Shown here: in pieces, positions 10,081 to 19,182 of the stretch
Layout of the letters: the number at the start of each line of letters is the position of its first letter
Numbering within the stretch: position 1 is the stretch's first letter
Source: Larix sibirica
Lineage: Eukaryota; Streptophyta; Pinopsida; Pinales; Pinaceae
Reading direction: 5' to 3'
NCBI GenBank assembly: GCA_004151065.3
Contig: NWUY0300008612.1
Location: 54,067 to 79,122, forward strand
DNA length: 25,056 bases
The notes under the pieces: generated by a model
What the model saw: the letters and a program-made list of their open reading frames with translations, nothing else
Database searches by the model: none
Told to the model about the DNA's origin: nothing
Program-made: the position numbers and the translations under genes

Positions 10081-10480
10081 GTTCACCAGACTACAAGAAG
10101 GATTTTCTCCTATATCTCACAACTTCTAGATCTACCATTGGTATGGTTTTGGTTTAGGAAGGCGATCAATGTCAGGAACATGTGATTTACTATTTTAGTA
10201 GGGGCTTATCTGAATTAGAGGTACGATATTTGCATGAGGAGAAGTTGGATTTTGCAACAGTCTATGCTATTCATAGGATCTAACACTACATTCTCCTTCG
10301 ATCCACTATTATCATTGCAAACATGAAACCCTTGTCGCATAGCTTGACCCATCAAATAATCGGGGCCAAATACTCCAAATAGATAGTTATATTGCATAAA
10401 TTTGATTTGGAGTTTGCATCACCAAAGTAAAAAAAGTCCCTTGCATTCATTGAGCTAATTTTAGAGTTTCCCTGACATGA
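10081..10480 (+). pseudogene. RNase H domain of element B
   Basis: RNase H would remove template RNA during reverse transcription. Frames give SPDYKKDFLLYLTTSRSTIG (about 10085-10143), where the family's first catalytic Asp is no longer seen (TSRS). Next come VIYYFSRGLSELEVRYLHEE (about 10181-10240) and KLDFATVYAIHRI (about 10243-10281). The Glu-containing block is kept. TAG/TAA stops follow VLV and HRI. It sits between RT and integrase as usual for Ty3/gypsy. Confidence 0.82.
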
Positions 10481-11790
10481 TGATGAGCATTATAAAGTTG
10501 AGTCTTTTCCTAATGAATGTTTGTTCCTCACTACCTCTAATGACCCTTGGTATATTGGAGAGATTCTTGCGTATCTCTTACCCCAAAGGTTATCCTCTCA
10601 TTTCTTTCATGACGATCATCAACACTCATCATGCAAAGGGATGCCTCATTATTGTTGGCACCTTGTATCATCATGGAGTTCGTCTCATTTTGTGTTGATG
10701 TTTAAGTCACAAAGAAGCTGAGAAAGATCTTAACAATTTACATAGTGGATCCTATGGTGATCACTTATTTAGGCTATCTATTGCCCAAAATATTTTTCAT
10801 GATGAATAGTTTTTACCGTATATCTTCAAAGAGTGTGTCGAAGTAGTTAAGAAGTGTCACTTGTGCTAGATTTTCATGAAGAAAATACGTGAACATCCTA
10901 CTTCATAGTACCCTATTATCATCATTTTCCCCTTTATCAAGTGAGGTGTGGAATTCATGACATGTAGCTCAGGATTGACGAAAGTTCATAAGTGTATCAT
11001 TGTGGTAATAGACTACTTTACTAAGTCGGTCAAAGTTTTTCCTACCAGTTTCCAATGACATTGAGACAAAAACAATTTTCATATTCAATCAGGTCATCAC
11101 TAGGTTCAGAGTGCCCAGAGGGATTATCAGTGACCATGGCATTCATTTTCAAAGTAATATGATGACATGATTAGTAGAAAAGTCAGGTTTTCATCAAGAA
11201 AACTCATAACCTTAATATTCTCATGCAAATGAACAAGTAAAAGTCATTAACAAAACATTGGAAACCATTCTCTAGAGGACTGTTAATAAAAGTAAAAATA
11301 ATTGGCACTTAATTTTCTTTCTGTCTCTATGTTCCTAATGAAACCTGGTTAAGAAAACCATGGGTTTCACTCTATTCTAATTGGTTCATGGAGTGGAAGA
11401 GTTATTTCCTATTAAATGTGAATTCCCCTCTTTAAAGTTAGTCGTAGAACCCCTACCAAGCACAATTTCTGAAGAATAACATGATGTTTACCTAGAATAG
11501 CTCGACAAGCATTGTAGAGATGTAACAACAGAAAATGGGGCACATAAGAATCATTCCAAAGTTCAATATGATAAGTCTATCCATCCCAAAGTTTTATTTA
11601 AAGGATATGTAGTCTTAGTCCATGACCAAGATAAGGACAATGTGGTGTCACACAAATTCAATCCTATGTGGTATGGTCCTTATATCACAAGGCATGCCCT
11701 TGGTAAAAGATCCCGTGAATTAGATTATTGTGAGTGAAATTTCCAATCCGAGCCCATATATGATCTCTATTTGAAGAGGTTTTATGCCTA
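10481..11790 (+). pseudogene. Integrase of element B with GPY/F-type C-terminus
   Basis: Integrase would insert the DNA copy. The zinc-binding HHCC domain is visible: His at 10741-10743, His at 10762-10764 (H-X6-H in LHSGSYGDHL), then CHLC at 10855-10866. The core shows VIDYFTKSVKVF (about 11006-11040) and ISDHGIHFQ with the second catalytic Asp at 11132-11134. The third acidic residue is lost: the HANEQVK block has AAA (Lys) at 11240-11242 where Glu is expected. The C-terminal block MWYGPY (about 11666-11683) fits the GPY/F motif, and YDLYLKRFYA ends at a TAG (11788-11790). I see no chromodomain. Several frameshifts and stops make it inactive. Confidence 0.88.
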
Positions 11791-12409
11791 GTCAATCATG
11801 ACAAGGCCAACCAATGTACATGTTGTTTGTAAGTAGTTTTAGCTGCTTTATTTTTATTTTTTTATATTCCTTGTTTTTTTGGTTTGCTTATCATGTTTTG
11901 CACTTGATTGTAAAATGTCATATGATTCACCTATATATGTGGGATTTGTGGATGGCACCAGAACTCTTGCTTAGAATATTTTTCCATAACTTGGGTGATT
12001 CATTCTCCCATAGGTCAAGTTGCGAGCTCAGGGTTTGTATTGATCGAGCGATCAACAATGTTGATGAATATAGTGTAGTTATTGAGTTACCGTTGAATGC
12101 AATTTCACTTGGCATTCGACATTTTGTAGTTCACTTGGAATCATAGTTGGAAGTGTTGTAATTAAATAGCGTTTATCATGTCCATGATCTTACACTTATA
12201 TGAATGTATATATGGGTGAGGATTCTTAAATGAAAATTTGAATTTATTACATACATTCATATTCCATGAAGGTTAAATGAATTAATTGGTACATTTGAAA
12301 ATTATGTGTTAGATTGGAATTTGTTCCATTAAAGTAAAATAAGCATGCATGTTCCATAAACATGAAATCAAGCTCATTAATGTTTGCAAATAACTAAAGT
12401 TGGGAAAAC

Positions 12410-12411
<2 letters not shown>
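11791..12411. other. Post-pol non-coding region of element B
   Basis: T-rich sequence follows the pol stop. A 110-codon ORF (11814-12146) starts with a Phe/Leu-rich run, but this comes from poly-T composition and has no family signature. No clear 3' LTR start or polypurine tract was found. The second half (12160-12411) is AT-rich with no visible feature. Confidence 0.5.
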
Positions 12412-12440
<29 letters not shown>

Positions 12441-12501
12441 CGGCATGTGTTGTGTGCGTGCGCACGTGTGTGCATGCAAGCATGCGTGCGCGCGTGTGTG
12501 T
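12412..12501. repeat. (TG)n microsatellite grading into a TG/CG alternating tract
   Basis: Uninterrupted TG dinucleotides run from 12412 to 12440. A mixed TGTG/CGTGCG/GCATGC tract continues to about 12501. Inside are a 10-bp palindrome CGTGCGCACG (about 12467-12476) and two GCATGC hexamers separated by AA. Alternating purine-pyrimidine DNA of this type is known to favour Z-DNA. Confidence 0.9.
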
Positions 12502-12969
12502 AATTAAAATATACATCATGCCCAAAATTGAGCTCTCAAACCCCTAATGATGTGATATATCTCCATAATTACAAAAACACAGTGATACATCAAAATCTAT
12601 GTTTCAAGTATTTACCCCACCATATATATCATGATAACAAACTATAGCGGAAGTTAGTTGCTGAAAGGGTTGGACCCAAGGTCATGGTACTCCTAAAAAT
12701 TGCCTCTGAAGGAACTCTGATAGATCCTCTATCTAGGCCATGGGTAACCTATGGCTCATCCCCTCCCCGTTCCTCTCATCACTACAAAAGTCTCTATTAT
12801 GCTCATCTCCATATCCTCACTAGTCAATGCTCGCTCTCCTCTAGTGCCTTGGGTATCTTATAGGTTGTACTAGACCTACATGTGCAATTGTTTTAACATT
12901 AGCTTCACACACATAAAAAATTATATATGTTTGAAAACAAAAAAAAATCATAAATGATAAAATATTCAA
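12502..12969. other. AT-rich stretch between the TG tract and the antisense ORF
   Basis: No clear gene. The minus-strand frame of the antisense ORF may continue for some distance here, but A-runs at 12943-12985 break it and no conserved block is visible. Confidence 0.35.
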
Positions 12970-13800
12970 AAAATATTTTTTTTTACTTATGTTGTCATAG
13001 TGCGAGCCAAGAGGAAGATGAAGCTCCAGATCACCACAATAATCCATATAGGACTAAGGGTATTGCTGATCACAATTACTTGATATGACCACCAATGAAA
13101 AAAGTCATCCTCCTCCAAGTTTACATATCATGTCAGAACATATATACATGCATGTTCATCACGCCCGATAGATGGAACATTCTCATGAGGGCACATGTCG
13201 GAGACCTGCTCCATGAATAATTAGACTACAATGGTCCCATATCCAAAGTTATTAACCCAACCTAACCTACAGTCTACCAATCGTGCTCTCATGTTGACTA
13301 GCACAATAATTCACCTATCATATATGGTAGGCCTTAAACACTCAATAATATAGAACGTATGGGCTTGTGAGGCCTGGTGAGGTGAAGCAGACCCTTACCA
13401 TCCTAGTAATGGTAAGCACAATAATATTGAGGCTCAGGTTGAAAATATTTTCCACCAAAACCAAGGAGATAACCTTATGAGCATCATGAGTACAATATTC
13501 ATATAGATACTCAAATATTGTGAGGCCTCCCCATACTCCTTCTTATCCGAGGGATGTAGTATCTCCTCGATGATACAATCCAGTAATGAAATAGATGTCC
13601 TCCACCTCTATCTTGAGGAATACATCATCAATGGCAAAAGCCTCTTGATTAGGATCTTAGTGGCTAATGAGTAACTCTATCAGACAGGGCTTTGTATGTA
13701 TGTTTGAAGCTTGAGAAGTCCACAATCATGAAGTGCACTCATAGATTTGTAATTGTGTACAACAAAATGGTCAACTTCTTTGTGCTCTTGCTCCATCCAA
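12970..13800 (-). pseudogene. Antisense decayed ORF downstream of gypsy pol (plant-mobile-domain-like)
   Basis: On the minus strand three overlapping frames give one coherent protein. Beginning near 13794: INWMEQEHKEVDHFVVHNYK, then DDVFLKIEVEDIYFITGLYH (about 13635-13576) followed by RGD. Next come LTIFEYLYEYC (about 13520-13488), ASQAHTFYIIECLRPTIYDR (about 13376-13317), NNFGYGTIVV (about 13254-13225), DDFFHWW (about 13108-13088) and DYCGDLELHLPLGSHYDN (about 13045-12992). The VEDIYFITGL-RRG style block resembles plant mobile domain or transposase-derived proteins, from memory of the family pattern. Stops and two frameshifts break it. It lies antisense between the integrase end (11790) and any 3' LTR. 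Additional antisense ORFs of that kind are known in Tat-lineage gypsy elements, so it probably belongs to element B. The coding origin is likely; the family name is tentative. Confidence 0.55.
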
Positions 13801-14150
13801 TTGATCACTATGGTAATGCACCTACAAATCGAAAGGAAAATTTGAGAGTTAATTTTTTATTTTTGCATTTTAAGAGGACCCTTGTGAGTGCTGGAAACAA
13901 CACTCACAGATATGGATTTTCCCTTGCGACCTGCGAATGGGGTACCCATGGAGGCACAATATGGGGAATTTATAAGGTCCCCCAACCCTCAAAATTTGGC
14001 AAAAATGAAGAGGATGAAATGCAAGAGGAGGGTGAGATGAAGAAAATGGAGCTAACAGATTTGAATTTGAGTAGTTGGATCTTCCACAATCTTCACTTGA
14101 ATCTAGAGGTAAATTGGGAATTTGGTAACTATTTGGATAAAAAGTAATTT
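13801..14150. other. Region upstream of the antisense ORF, with one 32-bp repeat-like unit
   Basis: A 151-codon plus-strand ORF (13692-14147) overlaps the antisense ORF and shows no family signature. At 13917-13950 the string TTTTCCCTTGCGACCTGCGA, followed by a GGGTACCC word, resembles the 32-bp units at 2475-2634 (TTTCCCTTTGGGGACCTGC). A GTGAGTG/CACTCAC inverted repeat lies near 13884-13907. Confidence 0.4.
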
Positions 14151-16271
14151 GGTATTGTAAAATGAATCATCTTTTACTTTATAAATTTTTTTAACCCAAA
14201 TATATTTTGCAAAATTGCCTATTTAACTTTAGGGGAACTATTTTGTGGATTTTTGACTAATAAAATCCGTGGAAGTGTACATCTCTACCATTGCATTATG
14301 CATTAATATCCTTTATCCACTTTCTCCTTGGCATCCACCCCACTATGTTGCGACACTTAGACATATTTTAATTTAGTTGTCTAAATGATGGTGGCAGAAA
14401 CCTACCTATCATGGGTGTCCTAGTTAGTATCTTCATTGTATGTTGGTGCCCATGTTGAGTTTCTCTCATAGGTTTGAGAGATGTGCAGTTCCTCAACGCA
14501 ATGAGTTTGAACCACATGATTCTCTCTTAGTTTATAGTCTTCCCCTAATGAGCTACCGCTTATATTTTTCTAGATGCATTTTCTTTTCATACAAAAATAT
14601 TTGTGCACTAATGTATAATGCACTATTGCATCCTTCATACTATTATTCACCTTCATTTGTGTTGCTAAGTCATTTGTATTCACATCATATCCATTTTGAA
14701 ATCCTTATACCTGGAAACGACTGTCAATGAGTGTTCACCTCCTACCTAGTACCTTTTTTGCATTTTGTTTTGCATAGGTTTTTTCCATGCACTTGGAACA
14801 TAGTTTCATGGATTGTGAAATTCATTTCTTCCATTTTATCACGACATTCTTTTATTACTTTAAAATATTTACTAACATGAAAAATAAAAAAAATCAAATA
14901 TTTAAAAAAAAATCCTTGTGAGTGGGGAAATAAATTGGATGTTCCATGGAAAGAAGTTATGTTTCCCTTGAAAAAATCACCTGTATCAGGTCTTCGTTCA
15001 CAAATTGGGTTTTAGTCATGAACTTAGAAGTTGAACCATGATTTTGATTTTGTAACTCCTCTAGTTGGTTACTCTTCCAATCGTTATGGAGTAGCCTTCA
15101 TTGCCTCCAACAATGTTGGATTTATACCATTATTCTATATGTGGGTCTTAGTTGTCTATCAAGTCACAAAATGTGTCGTGATCATGTTCAAAGGAAGTAC
15201 TTTATCTTGTGTAATCCATTCCTCAAATTCCCTGACTTTGCATGTCAACCTTCCATGTTTTCAAGTTGTTCTCATTAAAATCATATTTAGTGTTTAATCA
15301 TGCTAGTATGGAAAGGTCTCCACAAATTTATTGCCGGTGGGTCTTCCCTTATTGACTTCAAATCATTATCTGGGAGATATACCTAGAGTTGATAGAACCT
15401 AGGGGCTTACTTTCATCATGGATGAGTTACCCTGCACTCAACATATGACACCTCATCATTGGTCTCTAAGTGAGTGGTTTCTCTCTATGTTCGGACAAGA
15501 CATCTATTCCCATAGTGGAATTCATGTTGTAGCTTGGGTTCCATTTTCATGATTGGTGGAATTCCTCACCTCTATCAATGAATTTCATTGTCAATCATCA
15601 CTCAGAGGGTGTTTTTAAAGAACTAATTACATTTGGTGCATGCGAGGGATGTACTCAATGGTGTGTTTGTAAACATTTTTCCCAATACCTTTAAACTTAA
15701 ATCATATTCCTAATTCATACTTGTGTTGGTTGATGGAGGATTCCCTAACGTCCTCCTTCTTATTGATCTCGTCCTACCGACACCAACTCATTTTCTATAG
15801 GATTGAGATCTAGAGTCCTATTTTAGAACCTTAGGGATTGCAGTCCTTAGTGGCAGGTTTCCTCCCTAAGGACAACATGAATTCATTAGTGTAACTTTAT
15901 TGATAGATTCTAATAAGTTTTTGACATTATCTCATGTATTCATACTTGTTGGATTGTACTAGTGTACCTTGACACCCATTATCATTATCGATGGTTTGTC
16001 CTGTATTTATTAACGCTATCCATCAATGACTGGTTATCAAATGATTTATCCAATGTTTGATGTTGGCACAAATTTAGAAACTAGGGTCCTTATGTGAGAG
16101 CCAACAAAGGATCACTACAGTCTAGATGGGCTAACATTTTTGTTCTTCTCGAAAGAGAAGAAAATCTAACTCGAAGTGTAGCCAAGACTAGTGTTAAATG
16201 AAGGAAATGATAGTGAATGAACAAAGATGTAAATGTAGAGTTCATTTTAACCTTAACTTTGGTTACTCAAG
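14151..16271. other. No gene recognised
   Basis: Six-frame reading shows only short ORFs (96 codons at 14440, 88 codons at 15031) without recognisable blocks. Visible structures are small hairpins: overlapping arms at 15829-15873, and a perfect 8-bp stem with GAAA loop at 16143-16162. The stretch may include the rest of element B's 3' end, but no LTR could be matched. Confidence 0.5.
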
Positions 16272-16900
16272 TGTACTGTAAGGCTTACATGTCGTTATTT
16301 GTCATGTTTTTTGTTGCATGTTGGTTGAGAGAATCTCTCAACCACTTCCTTTTAAATAGAATTTGTTAGAGTATAGTTGAGATATTCTCTTGATCTCTTG
16401 TTTTCTTATATGTTGATGACATGGTTTTCATAGGAAACCTTTTAGTAAATCAATTTAATTAAGCTACAACATAAGAATTTGAGATGAAAAATTTGGGTTT
16501 GATGAAGTACATCCTTGGCATAGAGGTAAATCAATTAGATTTTGGAATTTTTATATGTCAAACAAAATATGCACTTGATGTGTTGAAAATATTTAGAATG
16601 ATGAATTGCAAGGAAACAACCACATCGGTAGCAATAGGAACAACACTAAGCAATGAATATAAAGGTTCAAATGCATATCCTACATTATTCAAGAGATTAA
16701 ATGGTAGTCTCATGTATCTCACTGTTGCTAGACTAGATATTATGTTTGCAATTATCTTGATTTCAAGGTTAACAAACATTGAACATTATAAAAGAGTTTA
16801 GCTTATTGTAATTTACCAATTGATTCATAATATCAAGTGTGAAGAATTCCCTGTGTATATCTTGTCTTATGTTGTGTTACATACTTAAATGTTTCTTTCA
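16272..16900 (+). repeat. 5' LTR of the copia element, interrupted by RT-derived sequence
   Basis: Two blocks align with the 3' LTR without gaps: 16295-16386 with 18918-19009, and 16769-16900 with 19051-19182. Between them 382 bases of RT coding sequence replace 41 bases of LTR. The right block carries TATAAAA (16787-16793), likely the core promoter, in the same place as TTATAAAA at 19068-19075 in the 3' LTR. It ends TTTCTTTCA just before the primer-binding site. The first ~23 bases align poorly, so the start at TG (16272) is tentative. Confidence 0.8.
16387..16801 (+). pseudogene. Copia reverse transcriptase fragment inside the 5' LTR
   Basis: The frame gives LYVDDMVFIGN, with the catalytic YVDD intact at 16409-16420. 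Then come the uninterrupted blocks MKNLGLMKYILGIEVNQ (16484 on), GIFICQTKYALDVLK, RMMNCKETTT and FKRLNGSLMYLTVARLDIMF, to about 16770. These are the C-terminal RT blocks of Ty1/copia. Two stops lie upstream of the 105-codon open part, which runs to a TAG at 16799-16801. Its last codons already lie in sequence that aligns with the LTR. There is no upstream RT, integrase or downstream RNase H. It has probably been captured by recombination or template switching. Confidence 0.9.
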
Positions 16901-16915
16901 TGTATCCGATCCAGG
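16901..16915 (+). other. Primer-binding site (initiator Met tRNA type), degenerate
   Basis: TGTATCCGATCCAGG follows the LTR end directly. It matches the usual plant copia site TGGTATCAGAGC plus CAGG apart from one missing G and two substitutions. It fixes the right end of the 5' LTR. Confidence 0.75.
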
Positions 16916-17674
16916 ACAACCTTGAATTTCTCACAAGAGGGGATGGAACACGAGCGGTATGTTTATTTTTGTGTGTAGAAAACACCATGTAAGGAAGCTG
17001 TTGTTTCCAATTTAACATGGGGAAGCCATATCAATAAAATAAATACAGCTACCATAGGTAGAGTTTAGTCTCCAAAATCGAAAGGAGCCACCGCCAACAA
17101 GATCATTATCCACCATCTACGTTTCCCATCTTTGTTAGTTCTGTGTGACATACATATAGAAACTACTCATGCCTTCAACACATAGACATCTTATCCTTCG
17201 ATCTCTAGATCCCATGGGATTTACATGGATGTAAATTATTAAATGCATTAAGCGAATGTTTAAGAGAAAAAATTGGGCTAGATGATGTAGAAAATAGTCT
17301 TTGTGAGTAGTAGCAAGCCACAACTAATTTGGCTTTGACCTCTTGTAATAAATTGGAACATTTGCATATTTGAATAGAAGAATCCCAATTGATGAAGAAT
17401 GTGCAAGCCTTAAAGAAACAGGGCCACTATTTACTGTGGCCCATCCTAGCTGCCACGTGAAAGGAAGGGAGCCGTCAGACAAAAGGAGATACTAGGAATT
17501 AAAGAGGAACACTCTTCTCTATCCCAACATTTTCCATATTTGGAAATTGTTTTCTAGAGCAATAGAGAAATTCTTCCTAGCGACTTATTGTGTGCAAGTA
17601 TATGCAAACGTTTTCTTCCCAAGTGGTATTTTTTTAGTTTGGTTTTTGAGAAGCTTAGATAAATTTTCTGAAAA
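16916..17674 (+). other. Untranslated leader of the copia element
   Basis: About 760 bases with no plausible coding frame lie between the primer-binding site and the gag start. It should contain dimerisation and packaging signals, but none can be identified by eye. Confidence 0.55.
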
Positions 17675-18410
17675 ATGGATATTCCTATAGAAAATTTTAA
17701 TGGTCTCAATTTTCACACATGGAAGGTGAAAATTCAAATGCTATTGATAAATACAAATTTGTGGGGTATAGTGAAAGGCACAAAAGTAGATCCTACAAAT
17801 TACATTAAATTGATTGAGTACAAAAGTAGAGATGGAAAATCCAATTCCATTATTGGTCTTGCTCTTTCAGAATCACAACTACATCATGTTGATCTTGCAA
17901 AGTCATCTAAAGAAATTTGGAAATAGTTGAGCAAGTAGTTTGGTGCAAAAGATGTAAATGAAAAATTCTCTTTGAAGCTACAATTGTTTGGATTTAAAAT
18001 GCCTGTTGAAACTACTATGTTCAGCCATATAAAAAAATTGAAATCGCTCATAAGATTGTTGTCATAGGTTGGTATAAAGGTAGAAGAAGATGATGAAAAA
18101 TCTCTTTTGTTAAATAGTTCGCCTTCAAGTTTTAACAATCTTGTTTTTACTTTGAGTCAATTGTCTACTAAGTCATTAGATGATTTGGTATCAACCCTTT
18201 TGGCTGAATAAAAGAGGCTAAATGCAAGGGATGCAGAAAGTGATACACAACATGAGATGGCACTATACTCAAGAAAATGATAGGTGAGATTGAAATTGAT
18301 TGCTACTACTATGGAAAATTTGGTCATACAAATATTAATTACAGAATTCAGAATCCGTTCCAATGATCTTCTCAAAGGGAAGCTTAAATAATCAACAAAT
18401 TAGCCAATGC
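17675..18410 (+). pseudogene. Ty1/copia gag, decayed
   Basis: Starts MDIPIENFNGLNFHTWKVKI, a standard copia Gag opening (here an ATG after a short AT-rich stretch). It continues LWGIVKGT, IIGLALSESQLHHVDLAKSS-KEIW, KFSLKLQL, KVEEDDEKSLLLNSSPSSFN, LVFTLSQLSTKSLDDLVSTL and ALYSRK. This is the UBN2/retrotran-gag type capsid region. A frameshift near 18280 leads to the nucleocapsid zinc knuckle at 18301-18342. In that knuckle the second and fourth metal ligands (Cys) have become Tyr (TAT, TAC) while Cys1 and His remain. Several stops are TAG where Gln or Glu is expected. Length and order are normal for copia Gag. It is not functional as read. Confidence 0.93.
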
Positions 18411-18780
18411 TGAAGATCCTATGGATTCCAAGGATGTTGATGACATTAATGTGGGAATGCAATCTTTCACACTTAAAAAGGCTTGGGATTTTAAGATAGG
18501 AAATGATGCAGTGGAAGATAGATAGTTGTTCAATAGCCTGGGATGCTTGTGGATCAAAGAAGCGATACCTCACTAGGGTCATGAGACATGCATGTGGGGA
18601 TTGTTGTCCAATATTTTAGGGGAGATCCGAGATGTGAAAGTTCAACATCATACCATTTATGAGGGTTATGAGACATTGCAAGTGCTAATGGTGTCCAATG
18701 ATGTTGGGAAAACTGGATACAACCGGGAGACTATAGCGTTTGATGGAATAGGGAGCAACTTGAAGGAGTTTGACTAGTCC
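18411..18780 (+). pseudogene. Unassigned coding-like segment between copia gag and the 3' LTR
   Basis: A frame reads ANAEDPMDSKDVDDINVGMQ, then SFTLKKAWDFKIGNDAVEDR, a TAG, LFNSLGCLWIKEAIPH, a TAG, and an open 61-codon part (18592-18777) ending in TAG. The LFNS-GCLW text could be a very decayed protease (family form W-x-x-DSG-C/A-S), since protease follows gag in copia. One extra codon and the missing Asp make this weak. The remainder matches no copia domain I recognise. It may be captured sequence or the residue of an internal deletion. Confidence 0.4.
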
Positions 18781-18882
18781 AATAATTTTTTTCAAAGAGT
18801 AGCTTCTGAACAGTGTTATTTGTGTTGTTTTTTTCAGTTAGTGTTTGTTTTTTTAAATTTTATTTTCAATAATGTAAGTATT

Positions 18883-18891
18883 AAGATGGGG
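18883..18891 (+). other. Polypurine tract next to the 3' LTR
   Basis: AAGATGGGG directly precedes TGTTGGAATG, the usual start of plant copia LTRs. This tract primes plus-strand DNA synthesis in such elements. Confidence 0.85.
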
Positions 18892-19182
18892 TGTTGGAAT
18901 GTAAATATTTTAGGTTTTTATTTGTCATGTTTTTGTTTGGATGTTGGTTGAGAGAATCTCTTAACCACTTCCTGTTAAATAGAATCGGTTAGAGGATAGT
19001 TGAGATATTATCTCAACCTATTCCTCTAAAATGGGAATAAGTTAGATCTGATAACAAATAGTGAACTTTATAAAATATTTCAACCTATTGTAATTTACCA
19101 AGCGAATCATAATATCATGTGTGAAGAACTCCCTATGTATCTCTTGTCTTTTGTTTTGCTAAATTCTTCATTTTTTCTTTCA
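18892..19182 (+). repeat. 3' LTR of the copia element (291 bp)
   Basis: Begins TGTTGGAATG and ends TTTCTTTCA, with the TG...CA ends expected of LTRs. It holds two close inverted repeats (18945-18967 and 18999-19017) built on GTTGAGA/TCTCAAC, and TTATAAAA at 19068-19075. It retains the 41 bases (19010-19050) lost from the 5' LTR. Confidence 0.9.

Larger units (their letters stand above)
2640..14150 (+). mobile_element. Composite of Ty3/gypsy elements A and B (same family) with an assembly gap between them
   Basis: Gag, protease and early RT (A, to 7609) are followed across an N gap by gag-end, protease, RT, RNase H and integrase (B, from 7612). The protease active-site region reads DEG instead of D-S/T-G in both copies. 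The RT catalytic box in B is AYLDD. Post-pol sequence carries an antisense ORF and a 32-bp repeat unit, an organisation known from Tat-lineage plant gypsy elements. No LTR pair was found, so the outer limits are guesses. The two bodies overlap in content from protease to early RT. They may be two copies, or one old element interrupted by a wrongly joined or converted segment. Confidence 0.6.
16272..19182 (+). mobile_element. Short Ty1/copia-type element with LTRs, gag only
   Basis: A 5' LTR (16272-16900), primer-binding site, leader, gag, unassigned 3' ORF, polypurine tract and 3' LTR (18892-19182) lie in the expected order. Protease is doubtful, and integrase, RT and RNase H are missing from the internal region, so it could only have moved using another element's enzymes. 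This matches the published description of terminal-repeat elements with a GAG domain in plants. No matching target-site duplication is visible (CTCAAG before, ACCAT after), which points to later recombination or an imprecise left end. Confidence 0.8.

Noticed and set aside
3860-11790. Endogenous plant pararetrovirus
   Set aside because: Integrase follows RNase H, and no movement-protein or coat-protein text is seen, so a Ty3/gypsy retrotransposon fits better.
11814-12146. 110-codon ORF beginning with a hydrophobic Phe/Leu-rich run that looks like a membrane segment
   Set aside because: The hydrophobic run comes from poly-T-rich DNA after the integrase stop. No family signature, and the position is the post-pol untranslated region.
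13692-14147. 151-codon plus-strand ORF as a host gene
   Set aside because: It overlaps a better supported antisense frame, has an odd composition and no recognisable domain.
14460-14540. Possible tRNA gene suggested by a GTTTGAACC word
   Set aside because: No acceptor stem, D-arm or anticodon arm can be folded around it.
14440-15297. Short plus-strand ORFs of 96 and 88 codons
   Set aside because: No family text in any frame. Lengths are within the range expected by chance in AT-rich DNA with few stops.
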